From the NCBI RefSeq assembly GCF_014695375.1, contig NZ_JACJOG010000035.1, positions 1 through 64,000 on the forward strand: a stretch of DNA of 64,000 nt. The letters are read 5' to 3'. The DNA is from Coleofasciculus sp. FACHB-T130. GTDB taxonomy: Bacteria > Cyanobacteriota > Cyanobacteriia > Cyanobacteriales > FACHB-T130. Positions 1-8,116 of the stretch are shown here, piece after piece (within the stretch, counting starts at the first letter, position 1; every line of letters starts with the position of its first letter). A model generated the notes under the pieces. It did not search any database and was not told where the DNA came from. It saw only the letters and a list, made by a program, of their open reading frames with translations. A program made the position numbers and the translations under genes.

Positions 1-96
1 CGGACAGCGATGTCTTTCCGTTTTATGGAGTGGGTGAACGCTAATCGAGATGTATTCTCAGCCTATAAAGCTGCTTTGGGTTTTATTTGGGCTTGA
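1..96 (+). CDS. C-terminal end of an unidentified protein (partial)
   Basis: An open frame enters from the left edge and ends at TGA (94-96), giving 31 residues that finish in a hydrophobic, aromatic stretch (KAALGFIWA). It is probably the 3' end of a plus-strand gene, converging on the minus-strand nucleotidyltransferase gene a few bases away. The piece is too short to identify; a membrane protein would fit the hydrophobic tail. Seen directly: only the open frame and the stop. Confidence 0.35.
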   Translation, partial: RTAMSFRFMEWVNANRDVFSAYKAALGFIWA

Positions 97-103
97 AATC
101 TGT

Positions 104-871
104 TTAAGTCCCGTTAGTAAAAGACGCTAGGCGCAACCGCACCAGTAAATCGTTCAGCGCATCTTTACTAGATGGGGATTCGGGCAGGTGACTACTTTGA
201 CTAGCTTTCTCTAATTCGCCGCACAAACGCTCAAATTCCCTTTGATGAAATGCTATATCAGCATCTTCCAAAACAGATTTTTCGGCTCCTGCTAACTTGC
301 GCTCAATCAAGTCGGGAATATAAGGCAATTTAAAAATATCATTTAAATGAACCAAATTAGCTTCTATAACACCCGTTCGCATTAAATGAATGCCAGTTAA
401 TAGCACTCGATAAACATAAAGTAACGGCTTAACACGATGCGGATTTTCTTTCTCAAAAAGCCGCCATTGCGTATTTGCAAAGCCGAGATAATGGTGAGAG
501 TGGTGGCGGGTGATGCAACCTTTGGCAATCTCTTTTAATTCTTCATGTTCTGGCGTCGTGTGGAGAATTAGCGGTGAATATAGCTGCTCTAATACATAAC
601 CGTTCTTTTTAAGAAGTAGCGAAAAGAACTTTTTGACATCGTGAGTTACAAGGTCAATTTCCAGCTTGTCCCGTACTTCTGAAATTTCAATCGTTTCACG
701 CCCAATCTCTAATCCAACTACCTCCGACACTGGCAGAATGTGTGACCCGCGCAAGTCATAATCAGAATCGGGAGATGGAAAGCCATACAGATGTGCGCCG
801 CTGATTGTTGCGAACAAAAGCGGATAAGGTTGCTCAGAAATGACTGGGAGTAGTGGCTGTGCTATTACCAT
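104..871 (-). CDS. Nucleotidyltransferase of the RlaP / PF10127 type
   Basis: A 255-residue protein of the DNA polymerase beta superfamily, RlaP-like branch. Near residues 22-42 it carries the nucleotidyltransferase signature: GAHLYG followed by SDYDLRG, supplying two metal-binding aspartates. The third acid is probably Asp in KLEIDLVTHD, followed by the helical KKFFSLLLKKNGYVLEQLYSP typical of the family. RlaP proteins are predicted to add nucleotides to RNA ends in repair, or to modify other targets; the substrate here is unknown. It lies downstream of a second member of the same family (1905-2840) and a duplicated DUF6717-like gene, all on the minus strand. The ATG start is taken as the only good one. 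Family assignment is firm; biological role is open. Confidence 0.8.
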   Translation of the reverse strand: MVIAQPLLPVISEQPYPLLFATISGAHLYGFPSPDSDYDLRGSHILPVSEVVGLEIGRETIEISEVRDKLEIDLVTHDVKKFFSLLLKKNGYVLEQLYSPLILHTTPEHEELKEIAKGCITRHHSHHYLGFANTQWRLFEKENPHRVKPLLYVYRVLLTGIHLMRTGVIEANLVHLNDIFKLPYIPDLIERKLAGAEKSVLEDADIAFHQREFERLCGELEKASQSSHLPESPSSKDALNDLLVRLRLASFTNGT

Positions 872-948
872 AATTTATTAATGGGTATTGCCGATAGTTA
901 AGAAGTAAGCTTATAGTATGAATCAACTGCTACAAAATCCGGGTAAAT

Positions 949-990
949 ACACCCTTAAACTACTCAAATCGTAGTTTAAGGGTGTTTTTT
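949..990. terminator. 15-bp perfect inverted repeat with T-tract
   Basis: The left arm 949-963 (ACACCCTTAAACTAC) pairs perfectly with 971-985 across a 7-base loop, and six Ts follow on the plus strand. The T-run would serve plus-strand transcription, yet no plus-strand gene lies upstream. On the minus strand it sits after the DUF6717-like gene and would be only a weak terminator. It may therefore limit antisense transcription, or be part of a repeat. Confidence 0.5.
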
Positions 991-1148
991 AGCTGAGTTA
1001 AGGTTTCAGGCTTTACAGAAGAAAGAGCGATCGCATTGAGAAAAGATATGCAATATGTCATTTAAACATTAGTTGAGCTTCACTGCCGTCCAATCCAACC
1101 TACTAATGGTTCATGATTCGTTGCTCTCTCCTAGGAACCTCTTTTTGA

Positions 1149-1853
1149 TTACCCATTCGCTTGCTCGTGAAGCTTTTCCGCTTTGCAGTAGAGTTTCCTC
1201 GGTGCTTCATTGAAGTATTTAAATAAAGCGGGACATAACCATCCTTCCTTGTTATTTAACTCCCAGCGATACCAATTGCCACCATACTCTTCTCTTACCA
1301 AAGTTAGTTCCGCCTGATATCCGGGAAATGGGTTTCCTGAGAACAAAAGCTTAAAACCTTTCTCAGCATTGGGAATCTCTTTAACCAGAAGATCGATCAT
1401 CTCAGGAATCCCGCTGACAAAAGGCTCTCGTACAAGTCCGACACGCTCATCATCAAACACCCAAGTGTGTTCGTAGCGATAGGGGAAAATCACCATCATT
1501 GCGTTAGACATTGGTTCAGCCTTGCAATAGATTTTATGTAGCGTTACAGGGAAATATTTAAACAATGCTGGACTTAGCCAGCCTTCTAAATTTTTGGCTT
1601 CCCAGCGATACCAGTTACCGCCGTACTGTTCTCTCACCCAAACCAGTTCTGCCTGATACTCTGAAAAAGCGATTGGAGAAAACAAGAGTTTAAAACCTTG
1701 AGCAGCATTGGGAATATCTTGAACCAGACTGTCAATGATTGCAGGCATCCCGCTGACAAAGGGTTCGCGGATAAGTCCGGCTGGCTCATAGTCAAATACC
1801 CAATAGTCTTCATGACGATAGGGAAAAATTACCATCACTGCATTAGGTATCAT
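1149..1853 (-). CDS. Tandemly duplicated DUF6717-like protein
   Basis: A protein of about 234 residues made of two near-identical halves. Each runs from MVIFPYR, through REPFVSG and GFKLLFS, then YGGNWYRWE and GWL.PALFKYF, to the end YCKAE. The halves resemble what I recall as the DUF6717 family, normally a single unit of about 110 residues, so this is an internal duplication. I chose the ATG at 1853 because AGAGGA lies 7-8 bases before it. A TTG 48 bases further upstream would give 250 residues. It starts just after the stop of the upstream nucleotidyltransferase gene (1905), so the two are probably co-transcribed. No catalytic motif is visible and the function is unknown. Confidence 0.7.
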   Translation of the reverse strand: MIPNAVMVIFPYRHEDYWVFDYEPAGLIREPFVSGMPAIIDSLVQDIPNAAQGFKLLFSPIAFSEYQAELVWVREQYGGNWYRWEAKNLEGWLSPALFKYFPVTLHKIYCKAEPMSNAMMVIFPYRYEHTWVFDDERVGLVREPFVSGIPEMIDLLVKEIPNAEKGFKLLFSGNPFPGYQAELTLVREEYGGNWYRWELNNKEGWLCPALFKYFNEAPRKLYCKAEKLHEQANG

Positions 1854-1904
1854 CTGAATTTCCTCTTTTTTTTTGACGTCTTTAACATCTTTGAAATTCA
1901 ATTT

Positions 1905-2840
1905 CTAAACCATACTTCGACGCGCTTTAACCAAAAAAGCATTTGCCTTCTCATAATCCGGACGTTCTGACAGCGATGTTGTGGCAAAGGCGTCATCAAA
2001 GTGGCGATGCAAGCTGAGCCGCCAAGCGTTAACTTCCTCCCAAGGCATCTCTCCGTTGCGGATATCCAGCAGTTGTTGTCGGTGTTCTTCGACGCGAACT
2101 GGGACAAAACCCTCTTGCAGCACGGTGATGCCCGACAACAACAGGCGGATTAGATGCATCGCGTGCTTCCATTTAAATTCCCCCTTTGTACGGATATCTT
2201 GTTCAAGTTTTTTGAACTGTGACATCACATATCCGTTATATGTCTGGTAAACTAACTGAGAGAGAAAAATAGACCGAATTCCTAACAATTCTTCAGCCAG
2301 GGGCATCACCATTTCTACACCTGGTGTGTAGAGGCACTCTAAGACATTCGGATTTGCTTTTAGTGCCAATGTCAAAAATTTCTGGAGTTCCCAGTAACAC
2401 TCCTCGTTCTCTTTATTTTCTAGCTGCTCCGGAATTCCGTAGAGCGACCACTGGATATCGGCGGGTGGTAAGTAAATGCCGCGTCGGTCAATATCAGAGT
2501 TGGCATTATCTAAACCGTAGGCTCTTGAACCGACGATACAGCGGTAAATGACACACTCGTAAAGGTCAAAATCGGCAAGAACGGCTCCTGGTAGTTGCAG
2601 ACCTTCTTGCTGCCAAGATGAGTGGATGGTGAGTTCTGAGCGCCGTAGAGACGCTTCTCCCCCGTCTGGAAACTGCACGCGATAGGCGTGGGAGTTGTCA
2701 ATGGGTGATTTGATAATAACGCCGACGGTGCCGCGCGATCGCGCAATTTCACCCGCAGCATCTTGAATCTCAACACGAGTCACTATCTGGGTTCCAACGG
2801 GCAAAATCAGATTGGGGTTAAAGGCTAAACTCTCTGACAA
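1905..2840 (-). CDS. Nucleotidyltransferase of the RlaP / PF10127 type with N-terminal SH3-like region
   Basis: A 311-residue protein. Residues 1-75 look like a small beta-barrel (TRVEIQDAAGEIARSRGTVG, then YRVQFPDGGEASLRRSEL), a fold often seen as an SH3/KOW-like module. The rest is a polymerase-beta-type nucleotidyltransferase with GSRAYGL then SDIDRRG near residues 103-118. The third acidic position appears to be Glu (EECYWELQKFL) rather than the usual Asp, and NPNVLECLYTP follows as in the family. The start is TTG at 2840, preceded by a strong GGGGGAG ribosome site. It heads a likely transcription unit with the DUF6717-like gene. The substrate is unknown; RNA repair or end modification is inferred from the family only. 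Confidence 0.8.
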   Translation of the reverse strand: MSESLAFNPNLILPVGTQIVTRVEIQDAAGEIARSRGTVGVIIKSPIDNSHAYRVQFPDGGEASLRRSELTIHSSWQQEGLQLPGAVLADFDLYECVIYRCIVGSRAYGLDNANSDIDRRGIYLPPADIQWSLYGIPEQLENKENEECYWELQKFLTLALKANPNVLECLYTPGVEMVMPLAEELLGIRSIFLSQLVYQTYNGYVMSQFKKLEQDIRTKGEFKWKHAMHLIRLLLSGITVLQEGFVPVRVEEHRQQLLDIRNGEMPWEEVNAWRLSLHRHFDDAFATTSLSERPDYEKANAFLVKARRSMV

Positions 2841-3163
2841 TTATTGCTCCCCCTTTGGACTGGTATTCTCCTCTACGCTGCCATAGCCAAAGATGGCGTG
2901 TCTACAATATGAAGTATTGTCAAAAATATGAAAGCGATCGCTCTTGCATTTGCAGTATAAGTTGCTACTTTTGGCTGCGGATTCTCTTGGACGACTGATG
3001 GTTCAACAAAAATAAGCTTTTCATCTGGAACGACGTTCATCTAACGAACGTCAAACTCATCGGTTTCTCAGCAATTTCCTATCGCCAATTCACCCCAAAT
3101 CTCAGCCTTTTTTAAGGTTTGGAGCTTAATCTCAACCATTAATGTAGGAGCAAACCCTAGAAA
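2841..3163. other. Divergent intergenic region, nucleotidyltransferase / egtC
   Basis: This 323-base gap between divergent genes must hold both promoters. One small inverted repeat is visible: GACGTTC and GAACGTC separated by seven bases, around 3034-3054. No gene or RNA was recognised. A GTAGGAG ribosome site at about 3144 precedes egtC. Confidence 0.4.
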
Positions 3164-3952
3164 ATGTGCCGTATACTTGGCTACCTCGGTTCGCCTATTC
3201 TACTGGACTGCCTTTTGTCCAAACCGGAACACTCGCTGATTGTCCAAAGCTATGAACCCCGCGAGATGACCTCTGGTGTCGTTAGTGCCGATGGTTTTGG
3301 AATTGGCTGGTATCACGCCCAAAAAGAGACCGACCCCTTTATCTACAAAAATTTGCTGCCCATTTGGGGTGATACGAATGTCTCCAACCTCAGCCGTTAT
3401 ATTGAGTCGGGATGCGTCCTTGCCAATGTTCGCAGCGCTACTACTGGTCAGTCAGTAGATTTGAGTAACTGCCAGCCGTTTCGTTCCGAGCGTCTGGTAT
3501 TCACTCACAACGGTGCGATCAAAAACTTCCGCAAGACACTGTATAAACCGATTCGGAGCCGACTGAGCGATGAAATTTACCAATCTATTGACGGCACGAC
3601 AGACTCCGAGCATATGTTTGCCTTATTCCTGAATGAATTGGCATCTAACCCTGGGATGAGCTTGGAAAAAGCACTGTACAAAACGTTGATGACTTTAACC
3701 GAGTTAGCGGATGCTTACCACACACCAATCTCTGCCAACATAATTGTCACAGATGGACATCGGATGGTTGCCTCGCGCTTTGCTCAGGGAACAAATGTTC
3801 CCTCACTGTATTGGCTGCGGGACGATCCTATCTTTCCAGAAGCAGTAGCGATCGCATCTGAACCATTGTTTACTGGCAACTGGATCGGGTTCCCCGAACA
3901 AAGCATGATTAGTGTGGGAGAAGACCTTGAAGTTCAAATCCATCAACTCTGA
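3164..3952 (+). CDS. egtC: EgtC: gamma-glutamyl-hercynylcysteine sulfoxide amidohydrolase
   Basis: A 262-residue class II (Ntn) glutamine amidotransferase-like hydrolase. Cys2 (MCRILGYLG) is the expected N-terminal nucleophile after Met removal. GFGIGWY, ANVRSATTG and the CQPF..ERLVFTHNGAI block are the conserved substrate-pocket segments of the family. In ergothioneine synthesis EgtC removes glutamate from the gamma-glutamyl-hercynylcysteine sulfoxide made by EgtB. It is first in an egtC-egtB-egtD cluster and its 3' end overlaps egtB, which supports translational coupling. General class II amidotransferases are the alternative, but the neighbours make EgtC much more likely. Confidence 0.9.
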   Translation: MCRILGYLGSPILLDCLLSKPEHSLIVQSYEPREMTSGVVSADGFGIGWYHAQKETDPFIYKNLLPIWGDTNVSNLSRYIESGCVLANVRSATTGQSVDLSNCQPFRSERLVFTHNGAIKNFRKTLYKPIRSRLSDEIYQSIDGTTDSEHMFALFLNELASNPGMSLEKALYKTLMTLTELADAYHTPISANIIVTDGHRMVASRFAQGTNVPSLYWLRDDPIFPEAVAIASEPLFTGNWIGFPEQSMISVGEDLEVQIHQL

Positions 3953-5234
3953 AGTAGCCAGAGCGAGTACCCTTGATGAGCGGCGGCAACAAATCAAACA
4001 ATCGATGCAGCGCTGCCGTGCCGGTACTTTAGCACTGTTTGAAGGCATCAACTACGACACCTTCTGTCGTCAGGTGCATCCCGACTTTAGCCCGATTGGC
4101 TGGCATTTAGGGCACATTGCTTACACCGAGGCTTTGTGGCTGCTGGTTCGTACTGCGGGTAAAACGCTAGAACTTCCCGTTTCTAAGGGGGGACAAAATG
4201 CGATCGCTGGTTATCAACGCTTATTTGCGGCGGATGGCTTACCCAAAATGCAACGGGTTTATTTACCCCTGCTCACTGAAATTCGCTGCTATCTGCACAC
4301 AGTTAGAGAACAGGTATTCGATTACCTGGAAGTTGCACCTTTAGATGAGCAAGAACGCCTTTGGCGCTGGTTAATTCAGCATGAGAGCCAGCATAGTGAA
4401 ACTATCTCTTTCGTGCTGCAATTACAGCGTCGAGACGCCCAATTCCACGTAGGAAATCGTGCTAACCTACCGGAAACGTGCAATCACCCCATCTTAGAGG
4501 AGATGGTTGAAATTGCGGCGGGTGAGTTCGAGATGGGCAACGAATCCATCGAAGCTTTAGACAACGAGCGCCCAGTCCACCGAGTTTACTTGGATACATA
4601 CTCGATTGATCGTTATCCCGTTACCTGCGGGCAGTACCGGGCGTTTATGGAAGCGGGAGGATATCAAAATGCCCGATGGTGGACAGAAGCTGGGTGGAAA
4701 TGGCTGCAAGAAAATCCCGTGAATCAGCCCCTATACTGGGCACCTGACACAGCTTGGGATAATCATCCAGTCTGCGGCGTTTCCGGGTACGAGGCACAAG
4801 CGTATGCCCGATTTGTGGGGAAGCGACTGCCAACCGAGGCAGAGTGGGAAAAAGCAGCCAGTTGGGATGCGATCGCACTGTGTCGCCGCACATATCCCTG
4901 GGGCGAGGCGGAGCCAGATGCCCTGCGATGTAACCACGACAACTCGGCAGGGCAAACCACACCCGTAAATGCTTATCCCTCTGGGCAGAGTGCCTATGGT
5001 TGCTACGATATGCTCGGCAATGTCTGGGAGTGGACTTCTACCTGCTTTGATGGCTATGACGGTTTTGTCAGTTACCCTTACGTTGGTTATTCCAAGACTT
5101 ATTTTGATGGAGAGCATCAGGTATTGAGAGGTGGTAGCTGGGCGACTCGTCCCGCCGCTTTGCGCTCTAGCTTCCGCAACTGGTATTATCCGAGCGTCCG
5201 TCAGATTTTGTCTGGATTTCGCTGTGCGAAGTAG
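3927..5234 (+). CDS. egtB: EgtB: hercynine oxygenase (sulfoxide synthase)
   Basis: A protein of about 435 residues that joins hercynine to a thiol substrate using iron and oxygen, the central C-S bond step of ergothioneine synthesis. The N-terminal DinB-like domain holds GWHLGH and HESQHSE, matching the three-histidine iron site (HX3HXE motif). The C-terminal half is an FGE-sulfatase domain (GEFEMGN, then LPTEAEWEKAA, GNVWEWT, LRGGSW, and the ending SGFRCAK). I prefer TTG at 3927 because GGGAGAAG lies just upstream; GTG at 3912 is the alternative. Both starts overlap the end of egtC. With EgtC present, gamma-glutamylcysteine is the expected thiol donor, but cyanobacterial EgtBs vary and this is inference. 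Confidence 0.92.
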   Translation: MKFKSINSEVARASTLDERRQQIKQSMQRCRAGTLALFEGINYDTFCRQVHPDFSPIGWHLGHIAYTEALWLLVRTAGKTLELPVSKGGQNAIAGYQRLFAADGLPKMQRVYLPLLTEIRCYLHTVREQVFDYLEVAPLDEQERLWRWLIQHESQHSETISFVLQLQRRDAQFHVGNRANLPETCNHPILEEMVEIAAGEFEMGNESIEALDNERPVHRVYLDTYSIDRYPVTCGQYRAFMEAGGYQNARWWTEAGWKWLQENPVNQPLYWAPDTAWDNHPVCGVSGYEAQAYARFVGKRLPTEAEWEKAASWDAIALCRRTYPWGEAEPDALRCNHDNSAGQTTPVNAYPSGQSAYGCYDMLGNVWEWTSTCFDGYDGFVSYPYVGYSKTYFDGEHQVLRGGSWATRPAALRSSFRNWYYPSVRQILSGFRCAK

Positions 5235-5731
5235 CTATATCTATAGCGGTTTTAATTCAAGTGCAATAGACACACTCGGAACCTCACCCTCAGCCCCTCT
5301 TGAACGGAGAGGGGAGAATATTGAACTTCTCTGGGTAAATGGGGAAGAGCTGGGTGGGGTTAAACCGTACTGCATCCAATCGGTATTTCTCCCTCTAATT
5401 GATAGGAGCTAGGGGAATCTGACCGAATTTGCTTGACTCGATTCCCCCAACCCCCGCTAAATTAGGAGCTAAGAAATAGTAGTACATGGCGTTTCAATCA
5501 TGTATCAACACAGCCCGATTTTTTATTTACTGAAATAAGCTGCCGATTTATCAGGAAAATGTATAACAAGTAGCCTGAGTCTAAATACATCTAGCTCAGG
5601 CATGATTTTATTCAATATAGCTTTGTGTTTCACTAGCTGACGGTTATAGCCAACTATTTTGACCCTCGCGATCGCGTAAAAGCGGATGCCGCAATGATTC
5701 GGCTGTTCGCGCCCACACAAACGGAGGATAA
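5235..5731. other. Intergenic region holding a degenerate MITE-like repeat copy
   Basis: This gap separates egtB from egtD. Its first 150 bases (about 5243-5390) are a copy of the dispersed element also found at 10898-11186 and 54792-54940. The block ACCTCACCC, a purine-rich GGAGAGGGG hairpin region and GGTTAAACCGTACTGCATCC are shared. The last 200 bases, before a good GGAGG site (5723-5727), may carry the egtD promoter. No convincing gene was seen. Confidence 0.5.
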
Positions 5732-6775
5732 ATGACAATTTCTAAAACTGCAAGCGGTAAAACTGCTTCCCAATCTACGATAGAAAAACACTTGCAGATA
5801 GAGCATCTACTCAGCGCCACGGCACAGTTACAAAATCAAGAAATTGACGGAACTGATGTTGTGAAGGGTTTAAGTGAGACTCCCAAATCTCTGACGCCGC
5901 GCTATTTCTACGATGACAAAGGCTCCCAACTATTTGAGCAAATTTGTGAGTTACCTGAATATTATCTAACGCGCACAGAAACAGCTATTTTACAAAAGTG
6001 CGCGGGTGAAATTGCTCAGTTGACGGGGGAAAGCGAACTGGTAGAACTGGGAAGCGGTAGCTCAACAAAAACCCGGATTCTGCTAGATGCCTACCAAGAA
6101 ATCGGCTACCCACTGCGCTATCTGCCAATTGACGTGAGTGCTGGCATTTTAGAAAGTAGTGCCAGGGAATTGCTAGTTGATTATCCCTCCCTCCAGGTTC
6201 ACGCTTTAGCCAGCACTTATGAATTGGCATTGACACGACTAGCACCAACTCAATTGCCTAGCCGAACGATCTGTTTTTTGGGCAGCACCTTGGGTAATTT
6301 AAATTCTCAAGAATGCGATCGCTTCTTCTCCCAAATTGCCGATGCGCTTCAAGTGGGTGAGTATTTCTTACTCGGAATAGACCGGCAAAAACCAAAACAT
6401 TTGTTGGATGCAGCCTATAACGATAGCCAAGGCGTGACGGCAGCGTTTAATCTGAATATCCTACACCACCTGAATCGGCGCTTTGATGGCAATTTTGACC
6501 CTTCTCAGTTTGAACACTGGGCGTTTTATAACGAATCCGAGCATCAAATTGAGATGCATCTGCGGAGTATGCGATCGCAAACTGTCACACTTAACGCCCT
6601 CAATTTAACGATTGAATTTGAAAGCGGCGAGACCATCCTCACGGAAATTTCCCGCAAATTTAACCTCGACGCCATGCAACAGGAACTTCAGACAAGAGGG
6701 TTAAAAACACTCCAAATTTGGAGCGATCCGAATCAGTGGTTTGGCTTATTGCTTTGTCAACTACAACCTATGTAG
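5732..6775 (+). CDS. egtD: EgtD: L-histidine N-alpha-trimethyltransferase
   Basis: A 347-residue SAM-dependent methyltransferase that trimethylates the amino group of histidine to give hercynine, the first ergothioneine intermediate. Family hallmarks are present: LTPRYFYDDKGSQLFEQI, LPEYYLTRTE, the SAM-binding VELGSGSSTKTR, the PIDVS motif and FLGSTLGN. The length is a little above the usual 320 because of an N-terminal extension. ATG 5732 has GGAGG five bases upstream. It follows egtC-egtB after a 497-base gap containing a repeat element, so it may have its own promoter. No egtA or egtE lies beside it. Confidence 0.93.
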   Translation: MTISKTASGKTASQSTIEKHLQIEHLLSATAQLQNQEIDGTDVVKGLSETPKSLTPRYFYDDKGSQLFEQICELPEYYLTRTETAILQKCAGEIAQLTGESELVELGSGSSTKTRILLDAYQEIGYPLRYLPIDVSAGILESSARELLVDYPSLQVHALASTYELALTRLAPTQLPSRTICFLGSTLGNLNSQECDRFFSQIADALQVGEYFLLGIDRQKPKHLLDAAYNDSQGVTAAFNLNILHHLNRRFDGNFDPSQFEHWAFYNESEHQIEMHLRSMRSQTVTLNALNLTIEFESGETILTEISRKFNLDAMQQELQTRGLKTLQIWSDPNQWFGLLLCQLQPM

Positions 6776-6804
6776 GTAATCACCAGCATAATTTCTCGCT
6801 TGTC

Positions 6805-6832
6805 TAAAGGCGCACCTGTGGATGCGCCTTTA
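6805..6832 (+). terminator. Hairpin after egtD
   Basis: TAAAGGCGCA (6805-6814) pairs perfectly with TGCGCCTTTA (6823-6832) over an 8-base loop, 30 bases after the egtD stop. It lacks a long T-run, so it may be a weak or bidirectional terminator between egtD and the convergent DUF4214 gene. Confidence 0.5.
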
Positions 6833-6872
6833 AGTTGAAACTTACTGTAAGGAATACAGCAAGGAGAAAAGT

Positions 6873-7544
6873 TTATTGACCTCTTCTCGATCTGGCTTCT
6901 CTACTTCTGGAAATATCCTGACGGATTCGATCGAGCGACCAACCGTCTGCTAAACGTCTTTTGTACGTTCTCAGTCCTTCACGATCGGCATTACGACCTA
7001 GCTCACCTTGATAAAGTCGGTTAATCGCTTGTTCTGCTTCTGAACTGTCAGCAATGTCACGACGGACTTTCTCCAGTGACCAACCGGATTCTACCCGTTG
7101 TCTATACATCCTCAGTCCTTCACGATCGGCATTACGACCTAACACATTTCGATAAATTCTATTAATGTTATTGGAGACGTTTGACCGATTGCGGCGATAG
7201 TCATAACTGCCATCCCGGCGATCGCGTCGATAGTCATAACTGCCATCCCGGCGATCGCGTCGATAGTCATAATCACCATTCCGGCGATCGCGTCGATAGT
7301 CATAATCGTCGTTACGCCGATCGCGTCGATAGTCATCATCTCGGTCATAATCGTCTTGCCTTGACGACTCTCCTCGATCCCAACAAATCCCCAAAAAACA
7401 GGTTTGCTCCCTCCGTCCTCTGTCAGGCTCAGCAGCCGCAGGATTTGCTGATAGGACGACTGGAGCAATTATCAGTGCAGATAATACAGTAACCGTAGCA
7501 GCAGACTTGAGAGAGCGTGCTGTGGTGTGCATTCCAATTTTCAT
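6873..7544 (-). CDS. Exported DUF4214-domain protein with tandem 11-residue repeats
   Basis: A 223-residue protein. A signal peptide (about residues 1-38, ending ANPAAA) is followed by a very charged repeat region (residues 65-120) of about four YDYRRDRRDGS-like units of 11 residues, encoded by 33-bp repeats. The C-terminal part has two copies of a DUF4214-type motif, INRIYRNVLGRNADREGLR and INRLYQGELGRNADREGLR, each followed by a helix. DUF4214 modules are found in extracellular and S-layer-like proteins; a cell-envelope or exoprotein role is inferred. The repeat DNA contains the HIP1 octamer in each unit, so the charged tract may have grown by tandem duplication. Confidence 0.75.
   Translation of the reverse strand: MKIGMHTTARSLKSAATVTVLSALIIAPVVLSANPAAAEPDRGRREQTCFLGICWDRGESSRQDDYDRDDDYRRDRRNDDYDYRRDRRNGDYDYRRDRRDGSYDYRRDRRDGSYDYRRNRSNVSNNINRIYRNVLGRNADREGLRMYRQRVESGWSLEKVRRDIADSSEAEQAINRLYQGELGRNADREGLRTYKRRLADGWSLDRIRQDISRSREARSRRGQ
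7194..7340. repeat. 33-bp tandem repeats inside the DUF4214 gene
   Basis: About four head-to-tail units of 33 bp, each containing GGCGATCGCGTCGATAGTCA or a close variant. The period is an exact multiple of three, so unit gain or loss keeps the frame. The rightmost units have diverged more. Confidence 0.85.
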
Positions 7545-8116
7545 AATTTTCCCCTCAAGGAAATTTAAAAGTCAGAGAATATTTTTCTTTGTGGCATATA
7601 TTCGCTCTATTTTCCGGGTCTCAACTTCCTACGATGGAATAACCCAATTGGGTGAGATCGGTTAAATTTCGCCAGAGAAATTTTCCTCGAAACAAGCCAA
7701 GGTCGAGTTCAGAGAACCACCTTAAGACAACTGGAAAATCTCTGGCATAGCGATCGCGCGGATACCGGATTAAGCTAGATAAATAAATACGATCGCAAAT
7801 CGTCTAATTTTGTTCCCGCTGCTAACCCTAAAATTGGGAAAAGGCGAGCTTTTCAACTGGACAAGGAACGACAGCCAGATGAGAGCGATCGCATCCGGTT
7901 AGCAGATAGTAATCCTTCTGTTAAATTCCAACGGTTTAGATCCCCGATTTCTCTCTCGAAGTCGGGGATCTCGCATTCAGAAATCATTTAGGATTGCTAG
8001 ATAAAGGCAGACCCAATGAAACAGCAAAAAATAACGACCGATTTTGTGTAGAACTTTTACTTCTTAAAGCTTTATCAGTTCAGTATTATCTATTCCTCTG
8101 ACTGGAGAAAATCTCA
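7545..8116. other. Intergenic region with a palindromic repeat
   Basis: This 572-base stretch has no convincing gene. It holds HIP1 octamers and, at about 7918-8003, a copy of the palindromic repeat found also at 25390 and 63121. The promoter of the 78-residue gene probably lies after 8000. Confidence 0.5.
7918..8003 (+). repeat. Dispersed ~85-bp palindromic repeat, copy 1
   Basis: It contains CGGTTTAGATCCCCGA, then a near-perfect inverted repeat ending AGTCGGGGATCTCGC, followed by CATTTAGGATTGCTAGAT. The same order of blocks is present at 25390-25472, and on the opposite strand at 63119-63175. Confidence 0.75.

Noticed and set aside
5523-5738. 71-codon open frame on the minus strand upstream of egtD
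   Set aside because: It overlaps the egtD ribosome site and start, has no recognisable motif, and lies in a repeat-bearing spacer. It reads like a chance frame.
7181-7492. Plus-strand frame with repeated DSHNCHPGDRV units
   Set aside because: It is the antisense reading of the 33-bp repeats in the DUF4214 gene, which has a signal peptide and domain matches on the other strand.
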